Source: Juglans regia (Eukaryota > Streptophyta > Magnoliopsida > Fagales > Juglandaceae). Taken from it: 64,000 nucleotides of DNA. Location of the stretch: assembly GCF_001411555.2 (NCBI RefSeq), contig NC_049901.1, positions 30,986,933 to 31,050,932 of the forward strand. Reading direction: 5' to 3'. Both the position numbers and the translations under genes were made by a program. This document shows positions 33,316 to 43,975 of this stretch, in pieces (positions within the stretch are counted from its first letter, which is position 1; every line of letters begins with the position of its first letter). The notes under the pieces are model-generated. The model had not been told where the DNA came from. It searched no databases and saw nothing but the letters and a program-made list of their open reading frames with translations.

Positions 33316-33672
33316 CACCAATAAATATTTGACACGTATGCAGAATACTTTACAATTTTTTAAACAATACAAAAATAATATAAAAACATTCCTTAGAAAA
33401 TTGAGAAAAACATCTAAAAAATTCATTTATGATTCTGAAAATATCTTTTAAAAATTTTTAGGAAATTGATTTAGATTTCAGAGTCAAAAAGAAACTTCTA
33501 AAAAACCTTCGCTGTTGTTCAAAAATGACTTTCATTTAAACAAAAGTACAGCTCATAAGAAAAACATATTTATTTGTTTTAAATTTGAAACTTGTTTATT
33601 TAGATGTTTTTCTAAAATTTTATATTATTATATTCTAAAACATTATGCACGCGTGTCAAATATTTATTGGTG
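33316..33672. mobile_element. MITE with ~35 bp terminal inverted repeats
   Basis: The left end begins CACCAATAAATATTTGACAC and the right end is its reverse complement. The first 21 bases match perfectly, and pairing continues with few mismatches to about 36. The 357 bp element is AT-rich and non-coding. I do not see a clear target duplication, so the superfamily is open; long TIRs would suit a Mutator-like element. Confidence 0.65.
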
Positions 33673-34227
33673 TTAAATTGATTTCTTTAATAATTGACAA
33701 AGGGAATAATGGCAGAAGGATTAATTTGATCAAGTTAATAAGCCTAGAGAGTAAAAATTTTACTCGAGACATTGAAGTCCAAACAATATTTAAAAATTCT
33801 CCCTATATATATTATGACCTATACGATTACAATCAATCACGTATTAATTTGTATAATTCTATTCATCAGCTACTATTCACCCTAATATTACACACTGCTG
33901 ATGCAATTTTTTGTTCTTTTTTCCTTTTTTCTTGCTGAAACGCTCGTTTAGTAACCCATTTCGAGATTTTCCCACCTCGCCCCGCATTCTCCCCTCTGTT
34001 CAGCTTCTTTTTCCTTTTCTTCTCTCTCTGCTTGCGCTCCTACATATTGTTGAAGTCTTAGCTTCTTTTTCCTCTTCTTGTGAAAATTCTTTGGGCACTT
34101 TATCATTTCCTTCACGCAATTATTCAAATTTCTAAGTAACTTTTGAGATCTTTTTTTCTTTTTTAAATTGTGAATTATGGTTTTTGTTTGGGTACGAAAA
34201 GAGGTGACAGGAGCCACGAAAGCATCA
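33673..34227. other. Unique AT-rich sequence before the duplicated block
   Basis: CT-rich stretches near 33910-34080 give spurious frames. No gene is recognised. The similarity to the right-hand copy cannot be followed to the left of 34228 because that copy begins at a gap. Confidence 0.5.
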
Positions 34228-34832
34228 TGTGTGGGTTGTCCGAATATTTGGGAGGAATACCATATTTGGGGCTCCTATCAGATTTCCTTTCAAGATTTTC
34301 TTATTGAAACATGTTTTTTTTTTCCGTAGGTTATTGATTTTGTGATCAATCAAATATTGAAGATTTTGGGGCTTAGGGTTTTAAGTTACCTTCCTTACTC
34401 TTACATTGATGTTCCCTTTAGCCTATCTCATATAGTCAGGTATTGAATATGTTGTGTTCCCTTGATCGTATCTCCTATAATGTCAACCAGGCATGCATTG
34501 GCGTGAATTATTTAATTGTTGTTCTAAAACCAAGTTTTGGGTTGGTTGATTTTGACTTTATTTTTTTCATTTAGTTTTCTACACACAAAGAGACAAAAAC
34601 TAGAATCTAATTGTAGATATCAAACAATATTGCTTCTCTATCAACTGATAATTAGTACCTCTCTCTGAAAGTAAAGCTCAGGATATATAGTCAGTCCAAT
34701 GCTCTCCTTTGCTGCAAAAGGATATCATCGCAATCTTAGGTCCACCTTTCATTGTACCTTTGAAGACCACGTTGTTTGGTGAGGAGCCAATAATATTGTT
34801 GAAGTCTTCACATGCTACTTCAAGGTCCTGTC

Positions 34833-35255
34833 TGTTGCGTTTCACTCTTTTCGCTTTATGCTAACATTGGTAAGGAATAAAGGAGAAGCAAGGCCTAAGG
34901 CCTATAAAAGGAGGATTAGCCTCCTTGACTAAGTGCACCAGTCATATGCTTAGCTAGTAATTTTTGACTTTGGTAAAATTTATCTGTTGTCCTTTTTTGA
35001 AAAATGGAAAGGGGTGAAAGTTAAAGTTTTGCTAGTGAAGAAGCTATGTGAGTGTATTTGGAGTGAGAAGAAAAATTGTATGATTGTAACAATTTTTCAC
35101 ATAGTAGGTTTTCTTCTTTGGGTCTAATGGTTTTTTTTCCTGTTTTGGGAGCTTTCCAAGTAAAGCCTGGTGTTGTGATTATTCTCTATTTTTCTTGATA
35201 TTTCTACAAAGGGTAGATCCTAGAGGGTAAATTTGGGAGGTCTAAATTCTCAACA
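34833..35255 (+). repeat. 5' LTR of the Copia-type element
   Basis: It runs TGTTGCGTTT to TCTCAACA. A TATA box, TATAAAAG, lies at 34903-34910. Confidence 0.85.
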
Positions 35256-35257
35256 AG

Positions 35258-35270
35258 TGGTATCAGAGCC
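35258..35270 (+). promoter_or_regulatory. Primer-binding site (initiator-Met tRNA)
   Basis: TGGTATCAGAGCC begins two bases after the 5' LTR and is complementary to the 3' end of plant initiator tRNA-Met. It is the standard site where reverse transcription starts. Confidence 0.88.
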
Positions 35271-35482
35271 TAGGTCCTTTTGGTGGGGTGCAGCTTTGGT
35301 GTGGTAATGTGGATATGTATTGTCTTAGGAGATTCTGTCTAGGAGATTGGGTTTTAAGTGGCACTATTTGACCCCTCCAATCTTTCCTGGAAAAGTTAAA
35401 GTTCTATCTAGGAAAGAAGAATCTTTCCTTAAAACTTACTTAGTCAGTACTATTAATTTCTACAGTAAAATTCATCGAGGCA

Positions 35483-35706
35483 ATGTTTGGAAGTAGGACT
35501 TCAAATCCTATCAAATTTGAGGTAGAGAAATTTGATGGGAGAATAAATTTTGGCTTGTGGCAAGTGCAAGTCAAGGATGTTTTGATACAATCATGATCAC
35601 ACAAGGCGTTAAAGGGCAGACCAACCCCTAAAGTCAGTAGTGATACTAGAGACTGGTGAAACAACTAGTACAAGGAGCAGGTTCGGCAAGTGACTCCAAG
35701 TCAATA
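35483..35706 (+). pseudogene. Copia gag N-terminal remnant
   Basis: From the ATG at 35483 the frame reads a typical Copia gag start with KFEVEKFDGRINFGLWQVQV and, after a stop, HKALKGRP. These match the beginning of Ty1/Copia gag proteins. Stops follow at several places, and nothing after about 35700 is recognisable, so only the first 70 or so residues survive. The same remnant lies in the right block near 52636. Confidence 0.75.
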
Positions 35707-36088
35707 AATAGAGATACTGATAATGAAACTAACTTTGTGTCTCTCTCTATGAAAGATGATGTCTTTTGAAAAGGGACATGTACATTCTCATGGCATGCCG
35801 CTAATTCCCAAAATTGCCATGATAGAGGATTTGTTAATGTTAGCGTGTCTACAAATTTGCACATAGGCAGGGTGTGGTGGAAATTCATGTCGATGGTTGA
35901 TGAACTTCCAGGAAAGTCAAACGTGGAGGTTACATCATAATTTTCAACAAAGTTGTTTTCGACATGGGCTGAAGTAAAATATTTAGAATTGGTTTATTCT
36001 GAGTAAGTATACTTTTATGGTGGAGTATGATAGTGGAAGTTATAAAGATCTTCATTGAGGTGGAGTGTGGCTGTGGCAAGGTGAAGAT

Positions 36089-36510
36089 TGTTGGGTTTTG
36101 CTCTTTGGCTTTAGTCCCACATTGGTAGGAAATAAAGGAGGAGCAAGGCCTAAGGCCTATAAAAGGAGGATCAACCTCATTGACTAAGTGCACTAGTCAT
36201 ATGCTTAGCTAGTAACTTTTTGACTTTGGTAAAATTCCTCTATAGTCATTTTTTCTAAAAAGGGAAGGGATGAGAGTTAAAATTTTACTAATGAGGAAGC
36301 TATGTGGGTGTATTTGTGGTGAGAAAAAAGATTGTGTGATTGTAACAATTTTTCAAATAGTGGATCTTCTTTTTTGGGTCTGGTGATTTTTCTCCTATTT
36401 TGAAAGCTTTTCACGTAAAGTTTGGTGTTGTGATTATTTCTCTATTTTTCTTGATATTCCTACAAAGGGTAGATCTTAGGGGTGAATTTTGGAGGTCCAA
36501 ATTCTCAACA
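36089..36510 (+). repeat. 3' LTR of the Copia-type element
   Basis: It runs TGTTGGGTTT to TCTCAACA, with the same TATAAAAG core and overall layout as the 5' LTR. Confidence 0.85.
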
Positions 36511-37111
36511 ATGTCCTCCATATCTCACCACATCTTTCAAAGTATCTGAATCTGTAAGAAAACCAATAATTAGCCAAATTATTTACAATCAATTAATTTC
36601 CAAAACTTTTAAATTCATTCCCAGGATTGTTGGAAGAGTTCATTTAGATACTACTAATGGATTCTTAACCATTTTGAAATATTGGTATCTTTATATTATA
36701 CCACTAATTTCCTCACTGCAATAGTTCCAATGTTAATACTCGATCCTGATTACTCTGAATAAAATTTCACATACTTTATCATTCAAATACGAATTACATT
36801 TAATTGGTTTAAATATGTGCATAAAGAATCTTCTCGTTTGCATTGGAAGGCCACCCAAGCCTTCTACGTCGATTTCACCGACCCAGGTATTAAACACATT
36901 GGTCATTTAGATATGTTGTTGTGTCTGACATTTCCATTTACTTAATGTATTGTTTATTTCTATATTATATGGATGTTATGGTCCTATAAAATCATACTAC
37001 CTGTCATTTATGATCCCTCAAAATATATATCGAAATCCATACTAGCCTGGTAGATGGCTTCTATTGTTTTAAAAATTTTGTTTGACGTGCTTTTGAGTCC
37101 AACATTATACC

Positions 37112-38250
37112 TAATTGCAATATCATTTTGGACCAAATATGTCCTACCCTCCGTCGAGTAATCCAGACGATTGGAGATGAGTTGAAGAGACCATCTAGTA
37201 AGATGCATTTTAAATTTTTTTTAAAGTTTTTTCATAAGTGCATTTCACTCTTTTTAAAATTGTGTCTAATTGCAGCATCCGTCAATACCACCTTATATGT
37301 TGTACCCTCTGTCAAGTAATCTAGAGGACTTAAGACAGTTCAAGAGACCATCCAGGTAGATGCATTTTATTTTATTTAAAAAAAAAAAATTTTTATACAT
37401 GCATTTCAATCTTTTTAACAACATGCCTATTTGCCGCATCCGTCGATGCCACCTTATATGTTGTACCCTCTGTCGAGTAATTCTGAGAACTTGGGACGGG
37501 TTGAAATGACCCCCTCGTCAACTATGCCAAATAGTGCTGAAATTTCAAATCATATTGAAAGTGCGTCACGGACGATTGATCAAAGTTGTCATTCTACTAA
37601 TAGTATTACACTTTTAACCCGATGACTTTAAGATCCAATGTATATAATATAAATTCTTATCTCATTCATACATTTGCATTTTCAAAAATTGTATTCGACT
37701 TAAATAAAGAGGCGGAAGCGGAAGGAACTAATGAAGACGTATGAGTTGAAGTACTAGAATCTGGTATGGAGTTTGCAACTGAGAAAGTTCTTATGGCCTA
37801 TTACAAATGATATGCTAAGCAAGAGAGTTTTGATGTGAGGACTCAAAGAACAATGAAAGAGATAGATGGAAGTGAGAAGTATCTGACAATTGGTTGTACA
37901 CGTGGTGGTAAATACTAGCCTAACCATAATAATATCTCGAGGCCACGACCAACAGCTATTTAAGGTGAAGGTAAATTCTCACTTGAACAAGAATGGGGTA
38001 TGAGTTTTGACAATTGTTGAAATTGCTCACAATCATATTACTGCCAGCCTAAGAAGTCCAAACTTTTGAGATCTCACAAGTATTTTAGATGAATACAGTC
38101 AAAAGATGCTCGATTTGAATGACAAAGTAAGTAGTCGAATAAACAAAAATTTCAACGCACTTGTTGTTGACTGAGGGGGGGGGGTGTTTGAGAATCTTGA
38201 ATTTCAAGAGAAAGATTGTTGAAATTTCATTGACAAAGTTAGACACAAAC
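37112..38250 (+). pseudogene. FAR1/FHY3-like pseudogene, left-block copy
   Basis: From 37748 the frame reads LESGMEFATEKVLMAYYK, a stop, then YAKQESFDVRTQRTMKEIDG and YLTIGCTRGGKY, followed by PRPTAI and farther on FENLEFQEKDC. This is the FAR1 DNA-binding (MULE-related) domain and the start of the next region. FAR1/FHY3 proteins are light-signalling regulators derived from Mutator-type transposases. The upstream part (37119-37500) holds three ~160 bp units of one exon-like piece with splice-like borders. Stops occur just before the domain, within it (TGA at 37808-37810, where the right copy has CGA) and after GGKY. The transposase part is missing. It is non-functional. Confidence 0.75.
37119..37520 (+). 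repeat. Triplicated exon-like unit (~160 bp)
   Basis: Units start at about 37119, 37274 and 37437. The best kept, 37274-37355 (82 bp), is bordered by AG on the left and GT on the right, and its sequence encodes HPS-PPYMLYPLSSN. The third unit has lost the AG (CCG instead), and the first has diverged most. Confidence 0.65.
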
Positions 38251-38640
38251 AACAATTTCACCTACTGGCATTTCACAATTTTTCATTACCAACTTGCTGA
38301 TCTAGTCTATTACATAGTTTGTTGTACTCGATAGTCAAACACAATTCAAATAAAGTCTGATTCAATAAGTTAACTGCAAGTTCAAGCACATGTCGGCATT
38401 TCACAAATTGGTTAATATGCATACTCCATACTAACAGGTTAATTTCACAAATGGATATCATACATATGGATACCTCTTTTGTACATCATATCCAAAACAT
38501 CATAACCACCTCACTGGCCAATATGAAGGTGGGACAAAAAAATGAACCTAGGACGGAAAATTAAGGTTGAACGAAAAGATTAAGGTGGGAAGGGAAAATG
38601 AAGCTTAGACCGAAAAATGAAGGTAAGAAGAAAAAATAAA
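38251..38640. other. Spacer with no recognised content
   Basis: It has short A-rich tandem words such as GAACCTAGGACGGAAAAT variants around 38530-38640. No gene was seen. Confidence 0.45.
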
Positions 38641-39870
38641 ACCATCCCTCAGGGTGAGCAAAAGGGTTCGCCTCGCTCCCGAGCAATGGCTATGTTGATC
38701 AAAAGTGCCTGTCACTCTCATGGAGAAGCACTATGTTGAGCAATAGAACCCGAGGTGAGCAACTCGTCCCAAAGAGTGAGTGACAACACTAAAGAAGGCA
38801 AGTGCCCTAGCAAGGCACTTTTGCTCATGCCCCAACAAGGCACTAAGTAGTCGAAGGGCAAGAATAATGATCCAACCCCCATGGGAGCTTGAATAAATCA
38901 AACTAGTTCCATGGGAAATGCTATTCTAAGGGCGATCATTCAAAAAAGAATAATTGAAGCAATGTTTGCAAAAGAATAATTGAAGGGTTCTAGCAATGGG
39001 CTATGAATGCTTGCCCAATGGGGTGCAAAGAAAAAGTTCTCATCCCAGGGGCCATTAAAAGTGCTCACTTCGAGCAAGAATGAGGTTGATCAAAAGTTGC
39101 ACGGAGCGACCTAAGAGTGCTAGCACCCCAAGGCGAGCAACAAGCACTCCTTTTATGGGTGAGCATTCAAACAATTAAATGAGGTGGTTCTGCACCTAGG
39201 GCAAGTACTTTGCTCGGTACGAATAGCACAAGAAAATAACCTTTGCTCGGAATAACCGAGCAAAGCAAGAAAATAATACTTCATCGAGTGATCCCAAGTA
39301 ACGCCAATCAGACTGACACAGTGCTCGGGATAACCAAGAAGAGCAAGACAATAATACTTGCTCAGGTGTGGCCAACCCGACCAATACACTACTCGGGATA
39401 GCCAAGCAGAGAAGAAAACAACCCTTCTTAGGACCACCGAGCAACTACATTCTTATCAAAACAATGCTCAAGTAACCGACCAGCACAAGAAAATAATCCC
39501 TGCTCAAGGCGAGCTTCATTGCTCACCCATGATGGGTCGTGTGGAGTGCCTGCCATGTTGATTATTCAGAGATGTAGGCCTATATGCCAACACTTATGCT
39601 CACCTTGGGCTTGAATTTCTTCTCTCTCGTGTTGCGTGCACTCGTTGCTCTCTCAATGCATGGTATTATCGCTCACCTGGTGCCAATACTCGTTGCTTGC
39701 TTCGAGTGTGAACACTTATGCTTGCCTCCAACATGATTTTTCCTCTCCAAGAGGGTGAGGCTCACACTTTTGCAGTGCTTAGCACTATTGCTATTCTAGG
39801 TCACCTTGGGTTATGAGCACTATTTGCTTGCCCCGTTGCAAGATGCTTTCACTGGCCTTGGTGGGAGCAC
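38640..39870. repeat. GAGCAA/TTGCTC-rich degenerate repeat tract
   Basis: GAGCAA, CTCGGGATA and GCTCAC words recur across 1.2 kb of GC-richer sequence. Between about 39240 and 39425 three units of about 70-80 bp (CTCGG-ATAACC-GAGCA...AAGAAAATAATACTT) are arranged in tandem, each with a small CTCGG...CCGAG dyad. The reading frames here are by-products of the repeat. Its source is unknown. Confidence 0.55.
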
Positions 39871-40829
39871 TCTATACACAAAAATTCATAAGAATATTTT
39901 TATATTTCTTTTTATATTTAAAAATAATATTATTTCTATATAATACTATTTGGTAAAAAGTAGCAAATATCTTCATCTTATTTTCAGCAATAATTTATAA
40001 AATAAATAATATTTGTTGTATTAATATTGTTATCATTTTATAAAATGCAATTCTTATTTTTAAGTTCTAATTTATGCCGCTTCTAAGCGGTCAGGCCATG
40101 TTTCCTTGTTTAACAACCTTCCACTTATATGATGCCACCTTAGAAATTACACCAAACACTAAGTACACTCGTTCACATGGAAAACAAGGAAAACAAAATA
40201 ATAGAATCAACCACAATAGGAAGATTTGTGCTTCCAGTTTCACTGATGCACAATAGAAAAGCAGCTTCCACCATCACCAGTCATTACCAAAATAACTCCA
40301 CTTTTCATTTCCGTCTACACTCTAGTTTGACAAACAAGAAAACAGTTACCATTCAACCTGCCAAATCTAGAGTTCATCCTTCCATTCCTTCAAGCTTCAA
40401 AGAAAAAGAAAAATACAGCGGCAAGAAAACACAATTTTATTCATTCTAGCTTCATCTGAAGAAGAAGAAGAAAACCCAGTGTCAGATCTCGTGCATCCTC
40501 TCTCTCATATATCTTCCTCTCTCTCAGGTCTCATAAACTGCAAAATATAAGAAGAAACTACCATTAAAATAAACTACAACATATTAAAATAAAAGTGAAA
40601 AAGAATATTTAAAAAAAAAAAGTATTCTACACTGACAACCACAAATAGATCTCCCTCCCAAATCTTATTCATCCACCTAGGAAAATTCTAAAGCAACAAC
40701 TAGTCCACCGCCACATTTTCTTCCCTCTATCTCTCATCCATGGCGAGAGGGCTTCCATGCCACTCAAAAGAGAGAGTTAAGAGTTAAGGTTGATTTAAAA
40801 AATAAAAGGATAAAAAATAGAATTAGAGG
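39871..40829. other. AT-rich spacer
   Basis: It includes an AAGAAGAAGAAGAAAA run near 40458 and CTCTCTC words near 40500. I recognise no gene; the frame at 40177-40449 resembles no known protein. Confidence 0.45.
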
Positions 40830-41014
40830 CGAGGTTCAGTAAGAGCTATGCCAGCCAAGAGGAGCACGAGTGCACGACTACAGATTCGTCGTGTTCAAGG
40901 CCAACCTGCACAGAGCAAAGCGACACCAGAAGCTAGACCCTGGCGTCATACACGGCATCACCGAGTTCTCTTATCTCACTCCGGTTGAGTTCCACATATA
41001 TTTTCTTGTCGCCG
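40830..41014 (+). pseudogene. Papain-type cysteine protease prodomain fragment (RD19-like), left-block copy
   Basis: The segment reads FSKSYASQEEHE, then after a shift DYRFVVFKANLHRAKRHQ, KLDPGVIHGITEFSYLTPVEFH. This is the inhibitor I29 propeptide with the ERFNAQ-type spacing of RD19/cathepsin F-like plant proteases. Mature protease sequence with the catalytic Cys and His is absent on both sides. A short frameshift separates the first two pieces. It is a transposed or retained fragment, not a gene. The right block carries it at 57999-58183. Confidence 0.7.
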
Positions 41015-42176
41015 TCGAAGGCCAAACAAACCAAAAGAAAAAAAAAAAACAAAGGGACTGTGACACACAAGGGGAACCGAGGAAGAGATCTGAGAGGATT
41101 AGATCTGTGTGTCTCTTGGAATTTCTTCTTGGATGCAGTCTCATTGTATTTTTAATGGAATGCCTACGTGGCATTAGATGAGTAGAGGGCTGCTTTTGGG
41201 GGAAGATAAGCCCGACTTGTTTTAAGGAAAACTCTTTAATTAATGATTGATCTTTAATTTATCATTCCACCATTTTATTTTGATAACATATTTTAAGCGG
41301 ACATATTTTCCTTGCACATATAATCTTTAATTATATATATAACAATACTTTAGTTAAAATGCTATATAACATGCATATAATTGGTGGCGGATAAAACCAG
41401 CTTTGGGCTCGTAACATTAAAGATTTTTGATAAAATATAATAAAAAAATACAAGAATAGCACAAAGATCAAGAAAGTAGTGTAAAACAAAAAGAAAAGTA
41501 TGGAAGCAAAAAAGGGCGACCAAGACTTCAAAAGAGGATAGCATCTTTCTCCTTTCCTACACTTTCATATTTTTTAGAATTTTATGCATAAATAATTATT
41601 CAGAATTTATATTTTATATTTATAATTTTTTTTTATAAGAAATGATGATACTTTTCATAAGATATAGAGATATTTTTCATAAAATTTAAAATTTAAAATA
41701 ATAAATAATAGCTAATGAGAATAATTTTTCTTCACACTCTAAATAAGAAGAAATGGAGATTTAGAGCATGCAGTATATTACATCATTTATAATAAATATC
41801 ACACTTTAGTCCTATAGATGGTGTACTAGTGAGTATTATTTTTGAACCATGTACAAAAAAACTGTCTCTTTTGTTTACTTTATGCAATCTATTTATATTT
41901 GCAAGTTATGAGTGAACCTTCCTTTAGTTGGAAAAAGACATTCAACGGTGAAAATGAGTTGTATCAGTGCTATCTATCTACGTCAAGATGAGTCATGATA
42001 TCTCTAATATCAATTAAGAGTATTAAAAACTACTGATTTAGCTAGCAACTATATATGCAATTCCATGTATTTGATGTGAGGGATGAGTTAATTTATCTCT
42101 AAAAGAAGTCTGGTAGGAAATTCTGCCTGCCCCGGCCCGGTCCCCAGGGGTATCATCTCCTAAACCAATTAAGATG
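41015..42176. other. AT-rich spacer
   Basis: No coding or structured element is recognised. Confidence 0.45.
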
Positions 42177-42875
42177 TAATTTGGATAGTAAGTTGAGATA
42201 AAAGTTGAAAGTTAAATAAAATATTATTAGAATATTATTATTATTTTTGTTGAGTACTGTGGAGTCTAGTCCACACTATCCGAGCGAAGTCTATAGTTGC
42301 TCGAGCGGAGGCAAGTCAGAGAGTTCGTTCAAGGCAGCTAGACAGTGAGCTCGAGCAAATGCAAGTCAGAGAGTTCACTCGACACCGCTCGACAGATTGC
42401 TGAGTGGAGGCAAGTCAGAGAGTTCTCTTAAAGAGCCGTTTAACACATGGCTTGAGCAATTGCGGGAAACAAGTTCGCTCAATGCGGGTCGACACGCCAC
42501 TCAAGCGAACATCACTATTATACGGATTTTAGGGTTTCTCCGCTGTTTCAATATAAATATGGTATTTTGTTACATATGTTCGTACAGAGTTAATAGTAGT
42601 CGCCCCCATTATTGTATTGTGATTCTTCAAGTAATAAAAATCTTTTGCAGCTCTTGTGAACTTAGGCAATTTGTCAAACCACGTAAATCTTTGTGTCGTG
42701 TGTGATTGCTTGTCTCTTTCGAGTTTACTTTTACTTTTACTTTATTATCATCATTTTTCACAACAGTTTTGAGATTTAAAAAGTTGAATTATTTATTATA
42801 TTTTATGTAAAAATTTTAAAAATTATAATAATAAAATAAAATGATACACTTCTTATATCTAAACCTGACCTAAAT
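42177..42875. mobile_element. MITE of the GAGATGAGAT family, split by a solo LTR
   Basis: The left part (to about 42247) reads AGTTGAGATAAAAGTTGAAAG and TAAAATATTATTAGAATATT. The right part (from 42766) resumes with GAGATTTAAAAAGTTGAATT. Together they match the interior of 17345-17563 as if the middle were uninterrupted. Confidence 0.65.
42248..42765 (+). mobile_element. 518 bp solo LTR (Copia-like) inside a MITE, left block
   Basis: It runs from TGTTGAGTACTG to TTTCACAACA, so both ends are TGTTG/CAACA. The flanks ATTTT (42243-42247) and GTTTT (42766-42770) match in four of five bases. It has a TATAAATA near 42554 and three internal repeats of GGCAAGTCAGAGAGTTC (42305-42430). The 102-residue frame inside (42397-42705) is not a gene. 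The right-block copy is 59413-59930. Confidence 0.75.
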
Positions 42876-43332
42876 ATAAATGAGATTTGCTAGGTACATG
42901 CTGTTTAGTGCATCAAACTGCATACCAACACTCATAATTTTTTTTATTATAAAAATAAATAAAAAAATATCTTATATTTAATATTCATACTTAATTTGAT
43001 GCACGAATTCGTTTACAAGAATATTTTTCTAATATAAAATCTAAATTGATGAGAGGAGTTAGGACGCTTAGATATATGAATGTGGGGATCAAAATGGTGA
43101 CAGTTTTCGCTGGATGGATCTCCTCTTGGAAGGCTCCAGTAGTGGGATCAAAGTACAATCATTTATTTATTTATTTATTTATGCTTTTGCCCAATCCTCT
43201 CATGTCGACATGACTAGACTATTACTATGCATGCTGCTCTAGCTATCTAATCATCAACTAGTCCACCCGTGCAATGATGCTTCCATTATCTAAATCCTAC
43301 ATCAACTTGCAATTAGGATCCTAGTTATTCAT

Positions 43333-43374
<42 letters not shown>

Positions 43375-43394
43375 CCTACTTTGGTTTCATCCTC
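42876..43394. other. AT-rich spacer with (AT)n
   Basis: It includes an ATTT-type tract near 43160 and an (AT)n run at about 43335-43371, which is a different length in the right block. Confidence 0.5.
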
Positions 43395-43522
43395 AATAAT
43401 TTTAATTTAATTTAATTATTATAATTTTTTTAAAATTTTAAAATAATAATAATATTAAAAAAATAATATTTTATTTTATTTATCTAAATTCATCTCATCT
43501 CACTATCCAAAACAGCCCGTCG
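43395..43522. mobile_element. MITE of the GAGATGAGAT family, short, reverse orientation
   Basis: It ends in ATCTCATCTCACTATCCAAAACAGCCCG, the reverse complement of the CGG-TTTGGATAG-GAGATGAGAT type start of the family. Left limit is approximate. Confidence 0.4.
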
Positions 43523-43744
43523 TGAGTTCCAAAATCCTAACTAGCATTAATTATCAGGTTTAATTTCTGCTTATATATAGTCAAGAAAGCATAATGAAAT
43601 AAGTAATTAGGTCGAAGTTTACCAATAAATTAAGCAATGAGCAAAAAATGGATTTAAGTGTGATCTCCACTTGGTATCATTATTAATGGCTAATAGCTGG
43701 TAGTGTGGAGACGTATTATGTTCTAACTTCTAACTCACTCTAGG

Positions 43745-43975
43745 ACAGTTTTGGAGGGTGAGATGAGAATTTTATATTTTATTTTAAATTTTAAAATATT
43801 ATGTTTTAATATTATTATTGTTTTGGGATTTGAAAAAAGTGTATTGAGATTTGAAAAAATTAAATTGTTTATTATATTTTGTATGGAGATTTGAAAAAAG
43901 TGTAATGATGAGATGAAATAAGTTGAAAATTTTATGTTTTATTTTAGTTACCAAACCTACCCTAATTCTTTTGCT
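43745..43975. mobile_element. MITE of the GAGATGAGAT family
   Basis: It has AGGGTGAGATGAGAA, two GAGATTTGAAAAAA units and TGTAATGATGAGATGA, as in the other members. The copy in the right block is near 61640-61865. Confidence 0.55.

Larger units (their letters stand above)
34833..36510 (+). mobile_element. Small Copia-type LTR retroelement, left-block copy
   Basis: Two LTRs of about 422 bp (34833-35255 and 36089-36510) both run from TGTTG to CAACA and enclose 833 bp. A primer-binding site for initiator-Met tRNA, TGGTATCAGAGCC, is at 35258-35270, and the purine-rich AAGGTGAAGAT precedes the right LTR. Flanks CTGTC (34828-34832) and ATGTC (36511-36515) form a 5 bp duplication with one mismatch. 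The LTRs have diverged clearly from each other, far more than the two block copies have, so the insertion is older than the split between the blocks. Protease, integrase and reverse transcriptase are absent, so it depends on other elements. Confidence 0.85.

Noticed and set aside
36840..36890. Exon-like piece reading SRLHWKATQAFYVDFTDPG
   Set aside because: Too short and without matching neighbours or clear splice sites to call a gene fragment.
39153..39561. Overlapping frames on both strands with CSARLSRVV-like repeats
   Set aside because: They follow the 70-80 bp tandem unit of the GAGCAA tract, in both blocks.
42397..42705. 102-residue frame, identical in both blocks
   Set aside because: It lies wholly inside a solo LTR and shows no protein similarity. 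Conservation between blocks only reflects their recent common origin.
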